From contig JAFDET010000104.1 of NCBI GenBank assembly GCA_019310195.1, positions 1-23,300 on the forward strand: a stretch of 23,300 nt of DNA, in the 5' to 3' direction. The stretch is from Deltaproteobacteria bacterium (GTDB taxonomy: Bacteria > Myxococcota_A > UBA9160 > JAFDET01). The notes below the pieces were generated by a model. It had not been told where the DNA came from, searched no databases, and worked only from the letters and a program-made list of their open reading frames with translations. A program made the translations under genes and the position numbers. Shown here one piece after another: positions 14,082 to 22,369 of this stretch (positions are counted from its first letter, which is position 1; the number at the start of each line of letters is the position of its first letter).

Positions 14082-15515
14082 TCAGGCTGCCGGGCGGACC
14101 CGGGTTCGTGCGGCCACGCTGGCGGCCGCCAGCGCGCACAGCGCGGCGAAGGCGACCGCGGCCTCGGGGAGGATCGGCCACGTGAAGCGGTCGATGTTCT
14201 GGGTGATGCCCGCGTGGAAGGCGTAGCTGTACACCGGCAGCGCGACGAACCAGAGGCGCGCGGTGTCGGCGCGCAGGGCGAGCACGCCGATCCAGATCGC
14301 CAGGGCCGGAACCATCAGGTTGGCGAGGGTGCGGGCCGCCCGCTTTGCCGGCGGCCAGCGGTACAAGTTTTGCCCCACGAAGATTCCGCGCACGGCGAAC
14401 GGGCCCGTGACGGCGATCTGCATGGGCCAGTGTTCCAGCATCACCGCCTTGGCGGCCTCGTAGGTAGCGTCCTCGGTGACGGGGCCGTCCTGGACCCGAG
14501 CTGCCACGGCGCCGCGGTTCTTCTTGGCGCGCAGGTAGTAGCCGTCCGGATTGCTCTCCATGAGTCGCGCCCAGTCTTCGGGCGCGAAGCTTCGCTCGAG
14601 GAGCCCGCGCGCCAGGCCGGAACCCTCGCCGGCGAAGTAGAGCCACGCTGCAGACCACTCGCGCCAGCTCATGGTGGTGTGCTCGGCGCGGATCGCCAGC
14701 ACCTCGCGGTCGCGGGAGATTCCAAAGCCCAGGTCGTGATGCAGGTTGCGCGCGACCCACGGAGCCGTCACCAGGTAGGCGACGGCCAGAGCGACGCCGA
14801 CGGGCTTCCAGGGCCGGCGTCCCTTCAAGGGCACCAGCGCGGCCGCCAGCAGCACGGGTCCGGCGAAGAAGAAGACCGCCTTGGTCAGCATCAGGAGGCC
14901 CAGGGCGACGCCCCCGGCAATGGCCGGGACGCGCCAGCGAGCGCGGCTTGCGGCGGTGTAGAGACCCCAGCACGCCAGCAACACCAGCAGCGTCGCGAGA
15001 GTCTCGCTCTTGGCGCGGTCGAGCACCCGCCACAGGGAACCCGTCGTCGCGAAGAGCAGGCACGCGAGGTAGGCGGCCAGACCCGGACCCAGTACGGCGC
15101 GCGCAGCCAGGAACGTGGCGGCGCAGGTGGCTGCCAGGATCCAGGCGTTGGTGCGTTTCAAGCGCAGCACCAGGTCCTCGCAGGCGGGCTCGCGCTGGAA
15201 GATGCAGGCGCGGGTGGTCGCCTCGCGATCGGCGCTCACCGCCAGCACGCCCGCCAGCAGCATCGAGTAGAGCGGCTCGCGCCGGTTGTCCGGCTGCAGC
15301 TCCGGAGGCGTGGCGCGGCGTGTGGAGGCGACGCCCCAGCGCCACAGGTTCCAAGTCAGGCTCAGGTTGTGCAGACTGCCGCCGGTTTCCGGTGCCAGGC
15401 TGATCCAACGCTCGCCGGCCAGGCCGCTGCTCACGAAGACCAGCAGTGCGAAGAGCGCAGGCGCGGCACGGCGCAGGGGCCCTCGGGTTCGCGTCGGCGG
15501 CGCCGGCTCGCTCAC
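14082..15515 (-). CDS. GT-C membrane glycosyltransferase (PMT/ArnT-like)
   Basis: A 477-residue polytopic protein with roughly ten hydrophobic segments, the first at ~18-33 (APALFALLVFVSSGLAG). NRREPLYSMLLAGVL (78-90) sits in the position of the acidic/EP motif of dolichyl- or polyprenyl-phosphate-sugar transferases, and SETGGSLHN-like residues precede it. Such enzymes transfer a sugar or modified sugar from a lipid carrier on the periplasmic side. GTG 15515 overlaps the upstream sulfotransferase TGA (15512-15515), which fixes the start; the open frame beyond it is antisense-like noise. Its stop is followed after 7 or 28 bases by the next sulfotransferase start. The donor and acceptor cannot be read from sequence. 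Confidence 0.8.
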   Translation of the reverse strand: MSEPAPPTRTRGPLRRAAPALFALLVFVSSGLAGERWISLAPETGGSLHNLSLTWNLWRWGVASTRRATPPELQPDNRREPLYSMLLAGVLAVSADREATTRACIFQREPACEDLVLRLKRTNAWILAATCAATFLAARAVLGPGLAAYLACLLFATTGSLWRVLDRAKSETLATLLVLLACWGLYTAASRARWRVPAIAGGVALGLLMLTKAVFFFAGPVLLAAALVPLKGRRPWKPVGVALAVAYLVTAPWVARNLHHDLGFGISRDREVLAIRAEHTTMSWREWSAAWLYFAGEGSGLARGLLERSFAPEDWARLMESNPDGYYLRAKKNRGAVAARVQDGPVTEDATYEAAKAVMLEHWPMQIAVTGPFAVRGIFVGQNLYRWPPAKRAARTLANLMVPALAIWIGVLALRADTARLWFVALPVYSYAFHAGITQNIDRFTWPILPEAAVAFAALCALAAASVAARTRVRPAA

Positions 15516-16345
15516 GTCCAGCCGAGGTCGCGACCCAGAAGCTCGTACAGACGCTGGTTGTGAGGCTCGAAGAACCGAGCCAGGCCCCGCCGCGTGTCCG
15601 CAGACAGTCCGGGGTAGGGCTTCTGGTTGTAGGCCTTGAAGCCCTCGGGTCGGAAGTCCGGAAGCTCCAGGTGTTGGAAGACCCGGGCCACCACCGACGC
15701 GGGGTCGGCGTAGAGGTCCTCGCTGCGCACCACCAGGATCCGCTCCGGCGCGAAGTGCTTGTGCCACTCCTCCAGGCGCTGGGCGTAGAGGCCGCGGGCC
15801 CGGTAGGCGAACGTGTAGTGGGCGTGGCTCCAGTAGCCCGGGTCGGCCACCAGCTTCTCCCACTCGCCGGCCAGACGCTCTTCCTCGTGCTCCAGGGCAT
15901 CCTCGAAGGACAGCGTCTCCTTCTTCTGGCGCACGTTCAGGTGGTAGTGCGAGTAGGCACGTTCCACGGGGTTGCGAACCAGCGCCACCAGCTTCACGTC
16001 CGGGAGCAGCTCGGCCATCCGCGCCGGAACGTGGGGGTGGTAGAGGTAATAGGGGCTGGCCTCGCCGGTGATGCCGGGCCCGCCACGGCGCAGTGCCGAC
16101 CAGCGCGACCAGGCGCGGCTGGGGAAGTGGGCGCGGTACCAGCCGACACCGCGCCCGTGGTTCATGTCGAAGTAGTGCACCTCCTTGCGGAAGGCCTCGC
16201 CGATCCGCGTGTGCTGGCACAGGTAGCGATACAACGACGTGGTGCCGGCGCGCTCGACGGAGATGATCGAGAAGGCCGGGAGCATGCGCAGCGCGGCGGT
16301 TGCGACGCGGAAGCTCGGCAGGACCGTCGTCTTCTCGCGGTGCAT
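15512..16345 (-). CDS. Sulfotransferase (heparan-sulfotransferase-like fold)
   Basis: A 277-residue PAPS-dependent sulfotransferase. The 5'-PSB loop is FSIISVERAGTTSLYRYL (25-42), the substrate-side motif EVHYFD is at 55-60, GEASPYYLYHP at 94-104, and the 3'-phosphate-binding LVRNPVERAYSHYHL at 122-136. This set is typical of bacterial relatives of carbohydrate sulfotransferases. Start ATG 16345, without an obvious Shine-Dalgarno. A 33-base gap separates it from the upstream GT-C gene; this is the largest gap in the operon. The stop overlaps the next GTG start. The acceptor is probably a carbohydrate, given the glycosyltransferases on both sides (inference). Confidence 0.92.
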   Translation of the reverse strand: MHREKTTVLPSFRVATAALRMLPAFSIISVERAGTTSLYRYLCQHTRIGEAFRKEVHYFDMNHGRGVGWYRAHFPSRAWSRWSALRRGGPGITGEASPYYLYHPHVPARMAELLPDVKLVALVRNPVERAYSHYHLNVRQKKETLSFEDALEHEEERLAGEWEKLVADPGYWSHAHYTFAYRARGLYAQRLEEWHKHFAPERILVVRSEDLYADPASVVARVFQHLELPDFRPEGFKAYNQKPYPGLSADTRRGLARFFEPHNQRLYELLGRDLGWT

Positions 16346-16378
16346 GGCGGCCGAATGTCCCCTACGCCCCGGAGGCTG

Positions 16379-18061
16379 TCAAACGCCCGGGTCGGCGGCT
16401 CGGGAGGCCCGCCATTCGTCCAGGGGAACCAGGCGTCCCCGCACCTGGTCGGGCGGGCGCTGGTAGACCCAGAACGTCCGCTCCGGGTAGTAGGCCTCGA
16501 TCCGCTCCAGCTCCTGCTTGCGGAAGTGCGCCCAGACCACGGGTTGGTCGTCCACGTCGGGCAGGTTCCGGACCAGGTCGAACTTGGGCATGCGGCGGGT
16601 GGGGCTGGTGTCCGAGGCCACGAAGACCACCGCGTTCCGAAGCCCCGCTTCCTCCACGGCCCGGATCGGATCGCGTCGCTCGCGGATCACGTGCCCGTGG
16701 AGCCACGCCGTGGAGACGATGCCGGTCAGCGCCGTGGCCAGGTGCAGCGCCACGAGCCAGCTGAAGACCGGCGCCCAGGGCCGGCCCTCGGCGCGCGGCG
16801 CGCAGGCCGCCGCGATGCGCAGCGCCGCGAACGGGAAGGCCTCGAACAGGTAGCGCGGCCCGTAGGTGTCGTGGGAGCTGTTCTGGTAGAGCGAGTAGCC
16901 CAGCACCTCGAGCGCGAAGTACGCGTCCCACCAGCGCAGGTCCCGGCGCTGGGCGCCGCGGACCAGGGCGAGCCCGTAGACGAAGAGGAAGAGCCCGGAC
17001 GTGTAGCGCGGCAAGAGGAGCAGGCGGTGCTGGATGAACTTCCAGGCCCGCGCCGGCGTGTGGCCGCCCACGAAGCCGAGGGTCTGCTTGGGATCGTCCA
17101 CCAGCGTGGGCGGCAGGGTGGGATCCCCGGTGAGCACGGCGTTGTAGGCGAACAGCAGCGCGAGGAATGCGCCGCCTCCCAGCGCCAGCGGCCAGCCGCG
17201 CAGCAGGTGAGGCCACGAGCGCCGCGCCAGGAGCGCGACGGCGAACGGTGCTCCCAGGAGCAGCGGGTTCATGGTGCGCGCCAGGCCCAGCCAGCCCAGG
17301 GCCAGGCCCGCTACCAGGGCCGCGCTAGCCGACGGCCGCTCCAGGTAGCGCGTGCCCGCCAGGGCGAAGATCAGCGAGAGCAGCGCGGCGAACAGGTGGC
17401 TGTAGTAGGCGCCCGCGTTCAGGATCAGGAAGGGCGACAGGGCGAAGAGCGCGGCCGCCAGAAGGCCCGCGCGCTCGCCGAAGCTGCGCCGCCCCAGGAC
17501 GTAGAGCAGGGCCACGCAGGCCGCTGCCACCAGGGGGTTCACCAGCCAGGCGGGCAGCCCCAGGGCCAGGAACGGGGCCAGGAAGGCCGGCCAGCCCGGC
17601 GGGAAGCGGCCCACCCAGCGGCCGTCCAGCACCTTGGAGTGCATGAACTGAACGAACGCCTGGACCGGATGCTCGTCGATCCAGGGGCGTCCGCTCGCGT
17701 AGGTCTCCGCCTGGAAGAGGTAGGAGAACTCATCCGCCGAGTTGGGGAAGTGGAGCAGGACCAGCGCGGAGACCAGGACCCCTGCCGCGAATACGGCCAG
17801 CAGCGCCAGGGCCCGGCTGCGCGCCGGCGCGCGGAGTCCGAGGCGCGCCACGCGCTCGGCGACGCCGGCGGCGCTGCGATGCCAGCCCAACAGGAGCGCC
17901 GGCGGCACGCTGAGCAGGGGGATCGCCAGCGCTGCCCAGGCCAGTCGCTTCATCAGCGCCCGGTCCTGGTGGAAGAGGAAGTCGTAGCTGAAGCGGTCGA
18001 AGAGCAGGATCGGAGCCAGCGCTGCGATGACCAGCGCGAGCCCTGCCGCCGCGCGGCTCAC
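16379..18061 (-). CDS. GT-C membrane glycosyltransferase (PMT_2-like)
   Basis: A 560-residue polytopic membrane protein. After two N-terminal hydrophobic segments and a helix pair comes FPNSADEFSYLFQAETYASG (105-124). Asp110-Glu111 stand in the first periplasmic loop, where PMT/ArnT-type enzymes have their catalytic acidic residues. About ten further hydrophobic stretches follow. A soluble tail of ~110 residues (from about residue 450) ends in FWVYQRPPDQVRGRLVPLDEW. GTG 18061 overlaps the upstream TGA (18058-18061). It lies between a cytoplasmic GT4-like enzyme and a sulfotransferase, so it may add a lipid-carried sugar on the far side of the membrane. Sugar and acceptor unknown. Confidence 0.8.
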   Translation of the reverse strand: MSRAAAGLALVIAALAPILLFDRFSYDFLFHQDRALMKRLAWAALAIPLLSVPPALLLGWHRSAAGVAERVARLGLRAPARSRALALLAVFAAGVLVSALVLLHFPNSADEFSYLFQAETYASGRPWIDEHPVQAFVQFMHSKVLDGRWVGRFPPGWPAFLAPFLALGLPAWLVNPLVAAACVALLYVLGRRSFGERAGLLAAALFALSPFLILNAGAYYSHLFAALLSLIFALAGTRYLERPSASAALVAGLALGWLGLARTMNPLLLGAPFAVALLARRSWPHLLRGWPLALGGGAFLALLFAYNAVLTGDPTLPPTLVDDPKQTLGFVGGHTPARAWKFIQHRLLLLPRYTSGLFLFVYGLALVRGAQRRDLRWWDAYFALEVLGYSLYQNSSHDTYGPRYLFEAFPFAALRIAAACAPRAEGRPWAPVFSWLVALHLATALTGIVSTAWLHGHVIRERRDPIRAVEEAGLRNAVVFVASDTSPTRRMPKFDLVRNLPDVDDQPVVWAHFRKQELERIEAYYPERTFWVYQRPPDQVRGRLVPLDEWRASRAADPGV

Positions 18062-18993
18062 CAGATTTCGTCCAGGTCGCCCAGGATCGACAGGAAGCGT
18101 TCGCGCTCGCGCACCAGCGTGTGGCTTCCGAACATCTCGCGGGCGGCCTTCAGCATGGGCTCGGCCTGCGCCGCCGACAGGCGCAGGGCATCTTCGGCGG
18201 CGCTGCGGATGGCGCGGAACTCGAAGGGTGGCCGTAGGCAGGTGCGCTCGGGGATACAGAACGAGCGGTTGCCCACGCAGTCCGGGCACACCACGAGGGT
18301 GTCCAGCCCCATTCCCTCCAGGGCCGGGATGTAGAAGCCCTCGTCAACGTGGGGCAGGAAGAGCGTGACCCGCGCGCGGTTCACCAGGCTCAGGAAATCG
18401 CCGCGCAGGATGGGCTGCGTCAGGAGCCCGATGCGGCGGCCGGGGCGCCACAGCCGCCAGCGCAGCCGCTTGCCCAGACGCGGCCCCTTGATGGCCACGA
18501 TCAGCAGATCGAGCGGCTTGGCGTCGAAGGGAATCGGCTCGGGAAGCTCGCCGGGGTCCAGACCGTAGGGGTTGGTGAGGACCGGTCCGTTGGCGCCGGC
18601 GGCCCGGATCGAATCGGCCACTTCCTCGCTGCAGCAGATCCGCACCGCCCGGTAGCGCAGGAAGGGCCGGCGCGGGTCGTCGGGGAAGCCGTGCCGCGTG
18701 TGCTGGATCAGGTTGATCCGCGGCACGGGCGGGTTCTCGCGCTGGCTCTCCGGAATCCGTTCCCAGTCGCGCCCGCCCAGGAAGTGCACGTCGTGGGCGC
18801 AGGACTCGTCGGGCGCCAGGACGTTCTCCGGATGAGCCATCCAGGGATTGCTCTCGTCCCACACCGAGTCCTCGCTGAAGCGGACCTTCGCGGTCCAATC
18901 CGGCGAAGCGAGCACGTGAGTGAAGTAGTGGTAGGCCTTGAGGTGACCGCCCTGGAACTTCGTGAAGCGCCGCTCGAAGAGGACGGTCTTCAT
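18058..18993 (-). CDS. GT4-like glycosyltransferase
   Basis: A 311-residue soluble protein with a GT-B-type C-terminal half. The diagnostic stretch is HVDEGFYIPALEGMGLDTLVV (215-235): Glu218 and Glu226 form the E-x7-E motif that contacts the donor sugar. The N-terminus FERRFTKFQGGHLKAYHYF (6-24) has the Gly-Gly and His of the acceptor-side first loop. INLIQHTRHGFP and VRICCSEEVADSIRAAG are typical GT4 strands. It is shorter than usual for GT4 (350-400). ATG 18993 overlaps the sulfatase stop as ATGA (18990-18993), and its own stop overlaps the next GTG. Donor sugar unknown. Confidence 0.8.
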   Translation of the reverse strand: MKTVLFERRFTKFQGGHLKAYHYFTHVLASPDWTAKVRFSEDSVWDESNPWMAHPENVLAPDESCAHDVHFLGGRDWERIPESQRENPPVPRINLIQHTRHGFPDDPRRPFLRYRAVRICCSEEVADSIRAAGANGPVLTNPYGLDPGELPEPIPFDAKPLDLLIVAIKGPRLGKRLRWRLWRPGRRIGLLTQPILRGDFLSLVNRARVTLFLPHVDEGFYIPALEGMGLDTLVVCPDCVGNRSFCIPERTCLRPPFEFRAIRSAAEDALRLSAAQAEPMLKAAREMFGSHTLVRERERFLSILGDLDEIW

Positions 18994-20471
18994 GAAGGTT
19001 CGTCGCTCCGCGGGTAGCCGGTCGCCACTTCCGCCCGGCAGCGCGCGTCTACGTCGTCGGGATCCTCGCCCACCTCGTGCACCAGCTCCCGGTGGAGCGT
19101 CTCGACGCGCCGGGCCTGTTCCGGGTCCTCGGCCCGATTGTCGAACTCGCCCGGGTCCGTCGCCAGGTCGTAGAGCTCCCGCTCCGCCGGGTGCCGCGGG
19201 TCCGGCGGCGTGTGGTAGACGTACTTCCAGGGTCCGCTGCGCAGCATGGTGGAGGCCGAGGTCACGTTGTGACCGTAGTACTCCGAGAGCGCCCGGTCCT
19301 TCCACGGGCTTTCCGCCGCATCGAGCCAGCTGCACAGGGAGTCGCCGTCCCAGGCGTCGTCGGGCTCGGCGCCGCCCAGCTCGGCGATGCTCTGCATCAG
19401 GTCCACCAGGGAGCACGCTCCGCTGCGGCGCTGGCCGCCCTTCCAGCGCTCGGGCCAGCTCACCACCAGGGGAACCCGGGTGGCGCCTTCGTAGGCGCAG
19501 TTCTTCCACCACAAGCCGTGCTCGCCCAGCATCTCACCGTGGTCGCTGGCGTAGATGACCACGGTGTCGTCGGCGACCCGGCTGCGCCGGAGCGCCCCCA
19601 GCAGGCGGCCGACCTGGTCGTCCATCCACTCGCTGAGCCCGTAGTAGAGCTCGCGCCCCCTCCGCACCGTTTCTTCGGGGACGTCGTGCATGGCAAAGCC
19701 CAGGCGCAGGTGTCGGTAGTTGCGCGGCTGGCTCTCCAGGTGGTCCGGCGGGATCTCCGGCAACGGCACCCGGCCGCGGTACCGGTTCCAGTACTCATTC
19801 GGCACGATCAACGGGAAGTGGGGCGCCAGGTAGCCCACCAGCATGAAGAAGGGGGCGTCTTTGCGGCTCCGGCGTCGCAGGAATGAACCGGCAGTCTCCG
19901 TGACGGCGCGGTCGTGTCGCATCACCGGCGAGTCGTCGCCCGGCCGGAAGTTGGAGAAGCGCTTGGAGATCTGGCCCGGAGGCGTCCAGTCGTCGGGGTC
20001 TCGTCGGCGCACGATTCCCGTCTTGCGATACTGGTTCGTGCGCCACGAGCCGAGCTCGCGGAAGCCGTAGCGGCGCGTGGCGTCGTAGTGCTGCTTTCCG
20101 CACAGGAGAGACTCGTAGCCGGCGGCATTCATGGCCCGGGCGATCGACGGCACGTCGTCGCTCGGGAGCCAGGAGGCGTTGCCCCAGGCGCCTACCCGCG
20201 AAGGATGGCGCACCGCCGTGATCGACATCCGCGAGGGTCCGCAGAGCGGCGAGTTGCAGTAGCAGGAGTCGAAGACCACGCCGCGCGCCGCCAGATCGTC
20301 CAGGTTCGGCGTCCGGGCCACACGGTTTCCGGCGAAGCCGGCGACCCCCGCGTTGTGCTCGTCGGACAGGATCAGAAGCACATTGGGAGGTCGCGATCCG
20401 GCCGGCGGCCGGCCGGTCCAGGAGCTCAGCCGCTCGAGCAGTGAACGCCGGCCTCGATTCGCGCCGCTCAC
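18990..20471 (-). CDS. Sulfatase, formylglycine (Cys) type
   Basis: A 493-residue type I sulfatase that would hydrolyse sulfate esters. Seen: PPNVLLILSDEHNAGVAG (28-45), contributing metal-binding Asp. The formylglycine consensus C-x-P-x-R is at 77-81 (CGPSR), with Cys77 the residue to be oxidised by a formylglycine-generating enzyme. GKQHY (125-129) and ASDHGEMLGEHGLWWKN, with the second metal-ligand pair and Lys, follow. No classical signal peptide is visible from GTG 20471, so the enzyme may be cytoplasmic; many sulfatases are exported. GTG 20471 overlaps the sulfotransferase TGA (20468-20471). The open frame upstream of it is only the antisense of that gene. No maturase gene lies in the window. 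A sulfatase inside a sulfotransferase operon suggests editing of the same product. Confidence 0.92.
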   Translation of the reverse strand: MSGANRGRRSLLERLSSWTGRPPAGSRPPNVLLILSDEHNAGVAGFAGNRVARTPNLDDLAARGVVFDSCYCNSPLCGPSRMSITAVRHPSRVGAWGNASWLPSDDVPSIARAMNAAGYESLLCGKQHYDATRRYGFRELGSWRTNQYRKTGIVRRRDPDDWTPPGQISKRFSNFRPGDDSPVMRHDRAVTETAGSFLRRRSRKDAPFFMLVGYLAPHFPLIVPNEYWNRYRGRVPLPEIPPDHLESQPRNYRHLRLGFAMHDVPEETVRRGRELYYGLSEWMDDQVGRLLGALRRSRVADDTVVIYASDHGEMLGEHGLWWKNCAYEGATRVPLVVSWPERWKGGQRRSGACSLVDLMQSIAELGGAEPDDAWDGDSLCSWLDAAESPWKDRALSEYYGHNVTSASTMLRSGPWKYVYHTPPDPRHPAERELYDLATDPGEFDNRAEDPEQARRVETLHRELVHEVGEDPDDVDARCRAEVATGYPRSDEPS

Positions 20472-21304
20472 GAGACGCGCCAGCTCTCGGCCGGGCCGCC
20501 CAACCGTTGGGCCAGCCGATCCAGGTCGTCTGCGTAGCGCTGCTCCAGCCAGCGGCGCACCGGCTCGGGGCAGGGGTGCCGGCCGCTCTCGTCGGAGCCC
20601 TCGGCTCGCTCCAGGCACTCCGTGGTGTGTCCCTTCCGTCCGGGAGCGACGCCGGGCACGATCACCTTCTCCAGTGGGAATCCCTCCCAGTCTACATCTG
20701 CGGAGACGCCGATGTGTCGGAACACTTCGGACAGCAGCTCGCGGGGTCTCTCGCGGATCCACTCGAAGAAACCCACGTAGAGCTGCTCGCGCGGGAACAC
20801 CGCCAGCCAGGCGTCGAGCATGGCTCCGTAGTCGCTGCGTCGCACGGCCAGGTCGGACTCCAGGAACGCGATCGCTTCGTCGAACGAGACCTGCTCGGGG
20901 TCGCGTCCGCGCCGGGAGGCCAGGTCCATCAGCGCATGGGACCAGGCGCGTTCCATCGGGTTGCGCAGCAGCAGCAGCAGCCGCACGCGCGGCATCACCC
21001 GGCGCAGGTAGCGGATCCGCTCCGGCGGCAGGATCCCGTAGGCGGGGGTGATCTCACCCCTGACCCGGCCCGCGCTCCCCTCGAAGTGGCGCGCGTACTC
21101 GCGCAGCGGGCGGTCCCACTTGTTGTCGAAGAAGTGCAGCTCCTTGCGCTCCGGTATGAACACGTCCGGGTGTCGACGCAGGTTGGCCGCCAGCCAGGTG
21201 GTGCCCGCCTTCTGGGCGCCGATGCCCAGGAAGTCCGGCAGGGGGAGGCGGGCAGCCGCCCCGGGGAGGAGTCGCTGGAGGACGCGTTCGATGCGGCGGG
21301 GCAC
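20468..21304 (-). CDS. Sulfotransferase, first gene of the glycan operon
   Basis: A 278-residue PAPS-dependent sulfotransferase. Motifs: LGIGAQKAGTTWLAANL (26-42, 5'-PSB loop), KELHFFDNKWD (54-64), GEITPAYG (83-90), and LLLRNPMERAWSHALMDL (111-128, 3'-phosphate binding). These are typical of the heparan/keratan-sulfotransferase-like bacterial group. GTG 21304 is supported by GGAGG about six bases upstream, the best ribosome site in the operon, consistent with this being the first gene. No gene lies upstream on this strand within the window; the divergent lipoprotein gene begins at 21428. It overlaps the sulfatase gene by four bases. Confidence 0.92.
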   Translation of the reverse strand: MPRRIERVLQRLLPGAAARLPLPDFLGIGAQKAGTTWLAANLRRHPDVFIPERKELHFFDNKWDRPLREYARHFEGSAGRVRGEITPAYGILPPERIRYLRRVMPRVRLLLLLRNPMERAWSHALMDLASRRGRDPEQVSFDEAIAFLESDLAVRRSDYGAMLDAWLAVFPREQLYVGFFEWIRERPRELLSEVFRHIGVSADVDWEGFPLEKVIVPGVAPGRKGHTTECLERAEGSDESGRHPCPEPVRRWLEQRYADDLDRLAQRLGGPAESWRVS

Positions 21305-21371
21305 GGGACCTCCGGGTCGGTCGCAGTCTACGGGCCCGCGCCGGGAGGGGCCAGCCGCGCTGGTGACAAGG

Positions 21372-21396
21372 GCGCGGAATCCCTAGGATTCCGCGC
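21372..21396. promoter_or_regulatory. Perfect 25-bp palindrome between divergent operons
   Basis: GCGCGGAATCC (21372-21382) and GGATTCCGCGC (21386-21396) are exact reverse complements around CTA. It lies between the sulfotransferase operon (start 21304) and the lipoprotein operon (start 21428), 31 bases before the latter ATG. A TGACA/TTGTCA element (21364-21369) adjoins it. It lacks a T-run on either side, so an operator for a dimeric regulator or a leader hairpin is more likely than a terminator. Neither operon has a convincing sigma-70 promoter here. Confidence 0.55.
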
Positions 21397-21427
21397 GGGT
21401 ATGCCACCCGGGAGGGGTTTCTCAGGG

Positions 21428-22369
21428 ATGCGCGCCGTCCGCCTCATGCTGGCCTTCGCCCAGGTCGTCGTCTTCGCGTCGGCCTGCGTGCATCGCTCGA
21501 CGCCGGTGGAGGGGTTGTGTGTGGCCCGCACCATCCGCAGCAAGCCCTTCGAGGGATCCCGGGTCGTGGCGGCCGACCTCGAGGATCTGACCTTCGAGAA
21601 GGGCACCGACGCCCTCTGGGTGGGCGACGACAACTCGAACCAGATCTACATCGTGGACAGCGAGACGGGCCGCTACCGCGCGCGCCTGCGCGAGCGCGAC
21701 TTCACGGCGGCCTTCCCGGACGCCAAGGCCTGCGACAACGGCTCGGCGGACGTGGACTGCTCCTACACCGCTGAGTTCGAGTCGCTGGCCTACGACCGCG
21801 GGACGCGAACCCTGTACGTGGTCAACACCGTGAACAAGCTGAAGGAGACACCGGCGGTGGACAAGCCGGCGATCTTCACGCTCCAGAGCCCGGAGAAGGG
21901 CGAGAACCTCAAGTTCGTGGAGTGGAAGGCGCTGGAGCCGGGGCACAAGTACGGGGCCATCGAGATCGTGGGCGGCGATCTCTACGTAGCCCTGGGGGCG
22001 GCGGTCTACGCCTACGACTACGACCAGAACCGCTTCGTCGGAGCCGAGGGCGAGAAGCCCGAGGCGGTGTGGGTCTCCGAGTACGGCGGCATCGTCGGCA
22101 TGGCCCGGCAGGGCGGCAGTGTCTGGGTGCTCACCCAGGACCGCATGCTCGTGCAGGTGGATTGGAAGACCCGGCAGGAGACCGCGCGTCACGATCTCAC
22201 CAGCATCGGGCTGAAGATGGCCAAGGGCCTGGCCTACGGGCGCTCCGAGTTCTTCGTGGTGGAGGGCAACCACCCGAACCCCATCTACGTGCTGCAGTTC
22301 GGCACGGCCTCCGGCTGGGGAAAGGCAACCTTCCTGGGCGGCTGGCCCAGGTCCTGTCCCGGGCCGTGA
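21428..22369 (+). CDS. Putative lipoprotein with beta-propeller-like repeats
   Basis: A 313-residue exported protein. Residues 1-20 (MRAVRLMLAFAQVVVFASAC) form a lipoprotein-like signal, with Cys20 the probable lipidation site, though ASAC is a weak lipobox. The mature part has propeller-type strands: LEDLTFEKGTDALWVGDDNSNQIYIVD, FESLAYDRGTRTLYVVNTVN, IEIVGGDLYVALGAAVYAYD and GIVGMARQGGSVWVLTQD. A CDNGSADVDC loop may form a disulfide. Resemblance to SdiA-regulated or phytase-like propellers is only general. ATG 21428 follows GGAGGGG; ATG 21401 is in frame but lies close to the palindrome. Its TGA overlaps the GTG of the VTC gene (22366-22369), so the two are translationally coupled. Confidence 0.75.
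   Translation: MRAVRLMLAFAQVVVFASACVHRSTPVEGLCVARTIRSKPFEGSRVVAADLEDLTFEKGTDALWVGDDNSNQIYIVDSETGRYRARLRERDFTAAFPDAKACDNGSADVDCSYTAEFESLAYDRGTRTLYVVNTVNKLKETPAVDKPAIFTLQSPEKGENLKFVEWKALEPGHKYGAIEIVGGDLYVALGAAVYAYDYDQNRFVGAEGEKPEAVWVSEYGGIVGMARQGGSVWVLTQDRMLVQVDWKTRQETARHDLTSIGLKMAKGLAYGRSEFFVVEGNHPNPIYVLQFGTASGWGKATFLGGWPRSCPGP

Noticed and set aside
15446..18334. A very long open frame (962 codons) on the plus strand.
   Set aside because: It is antisense to two clear GT-C/sulfotransferase genes and encodes Gln/Arg/Gly-rich sequence without any motif; it is a by-product of high-GC codon use.
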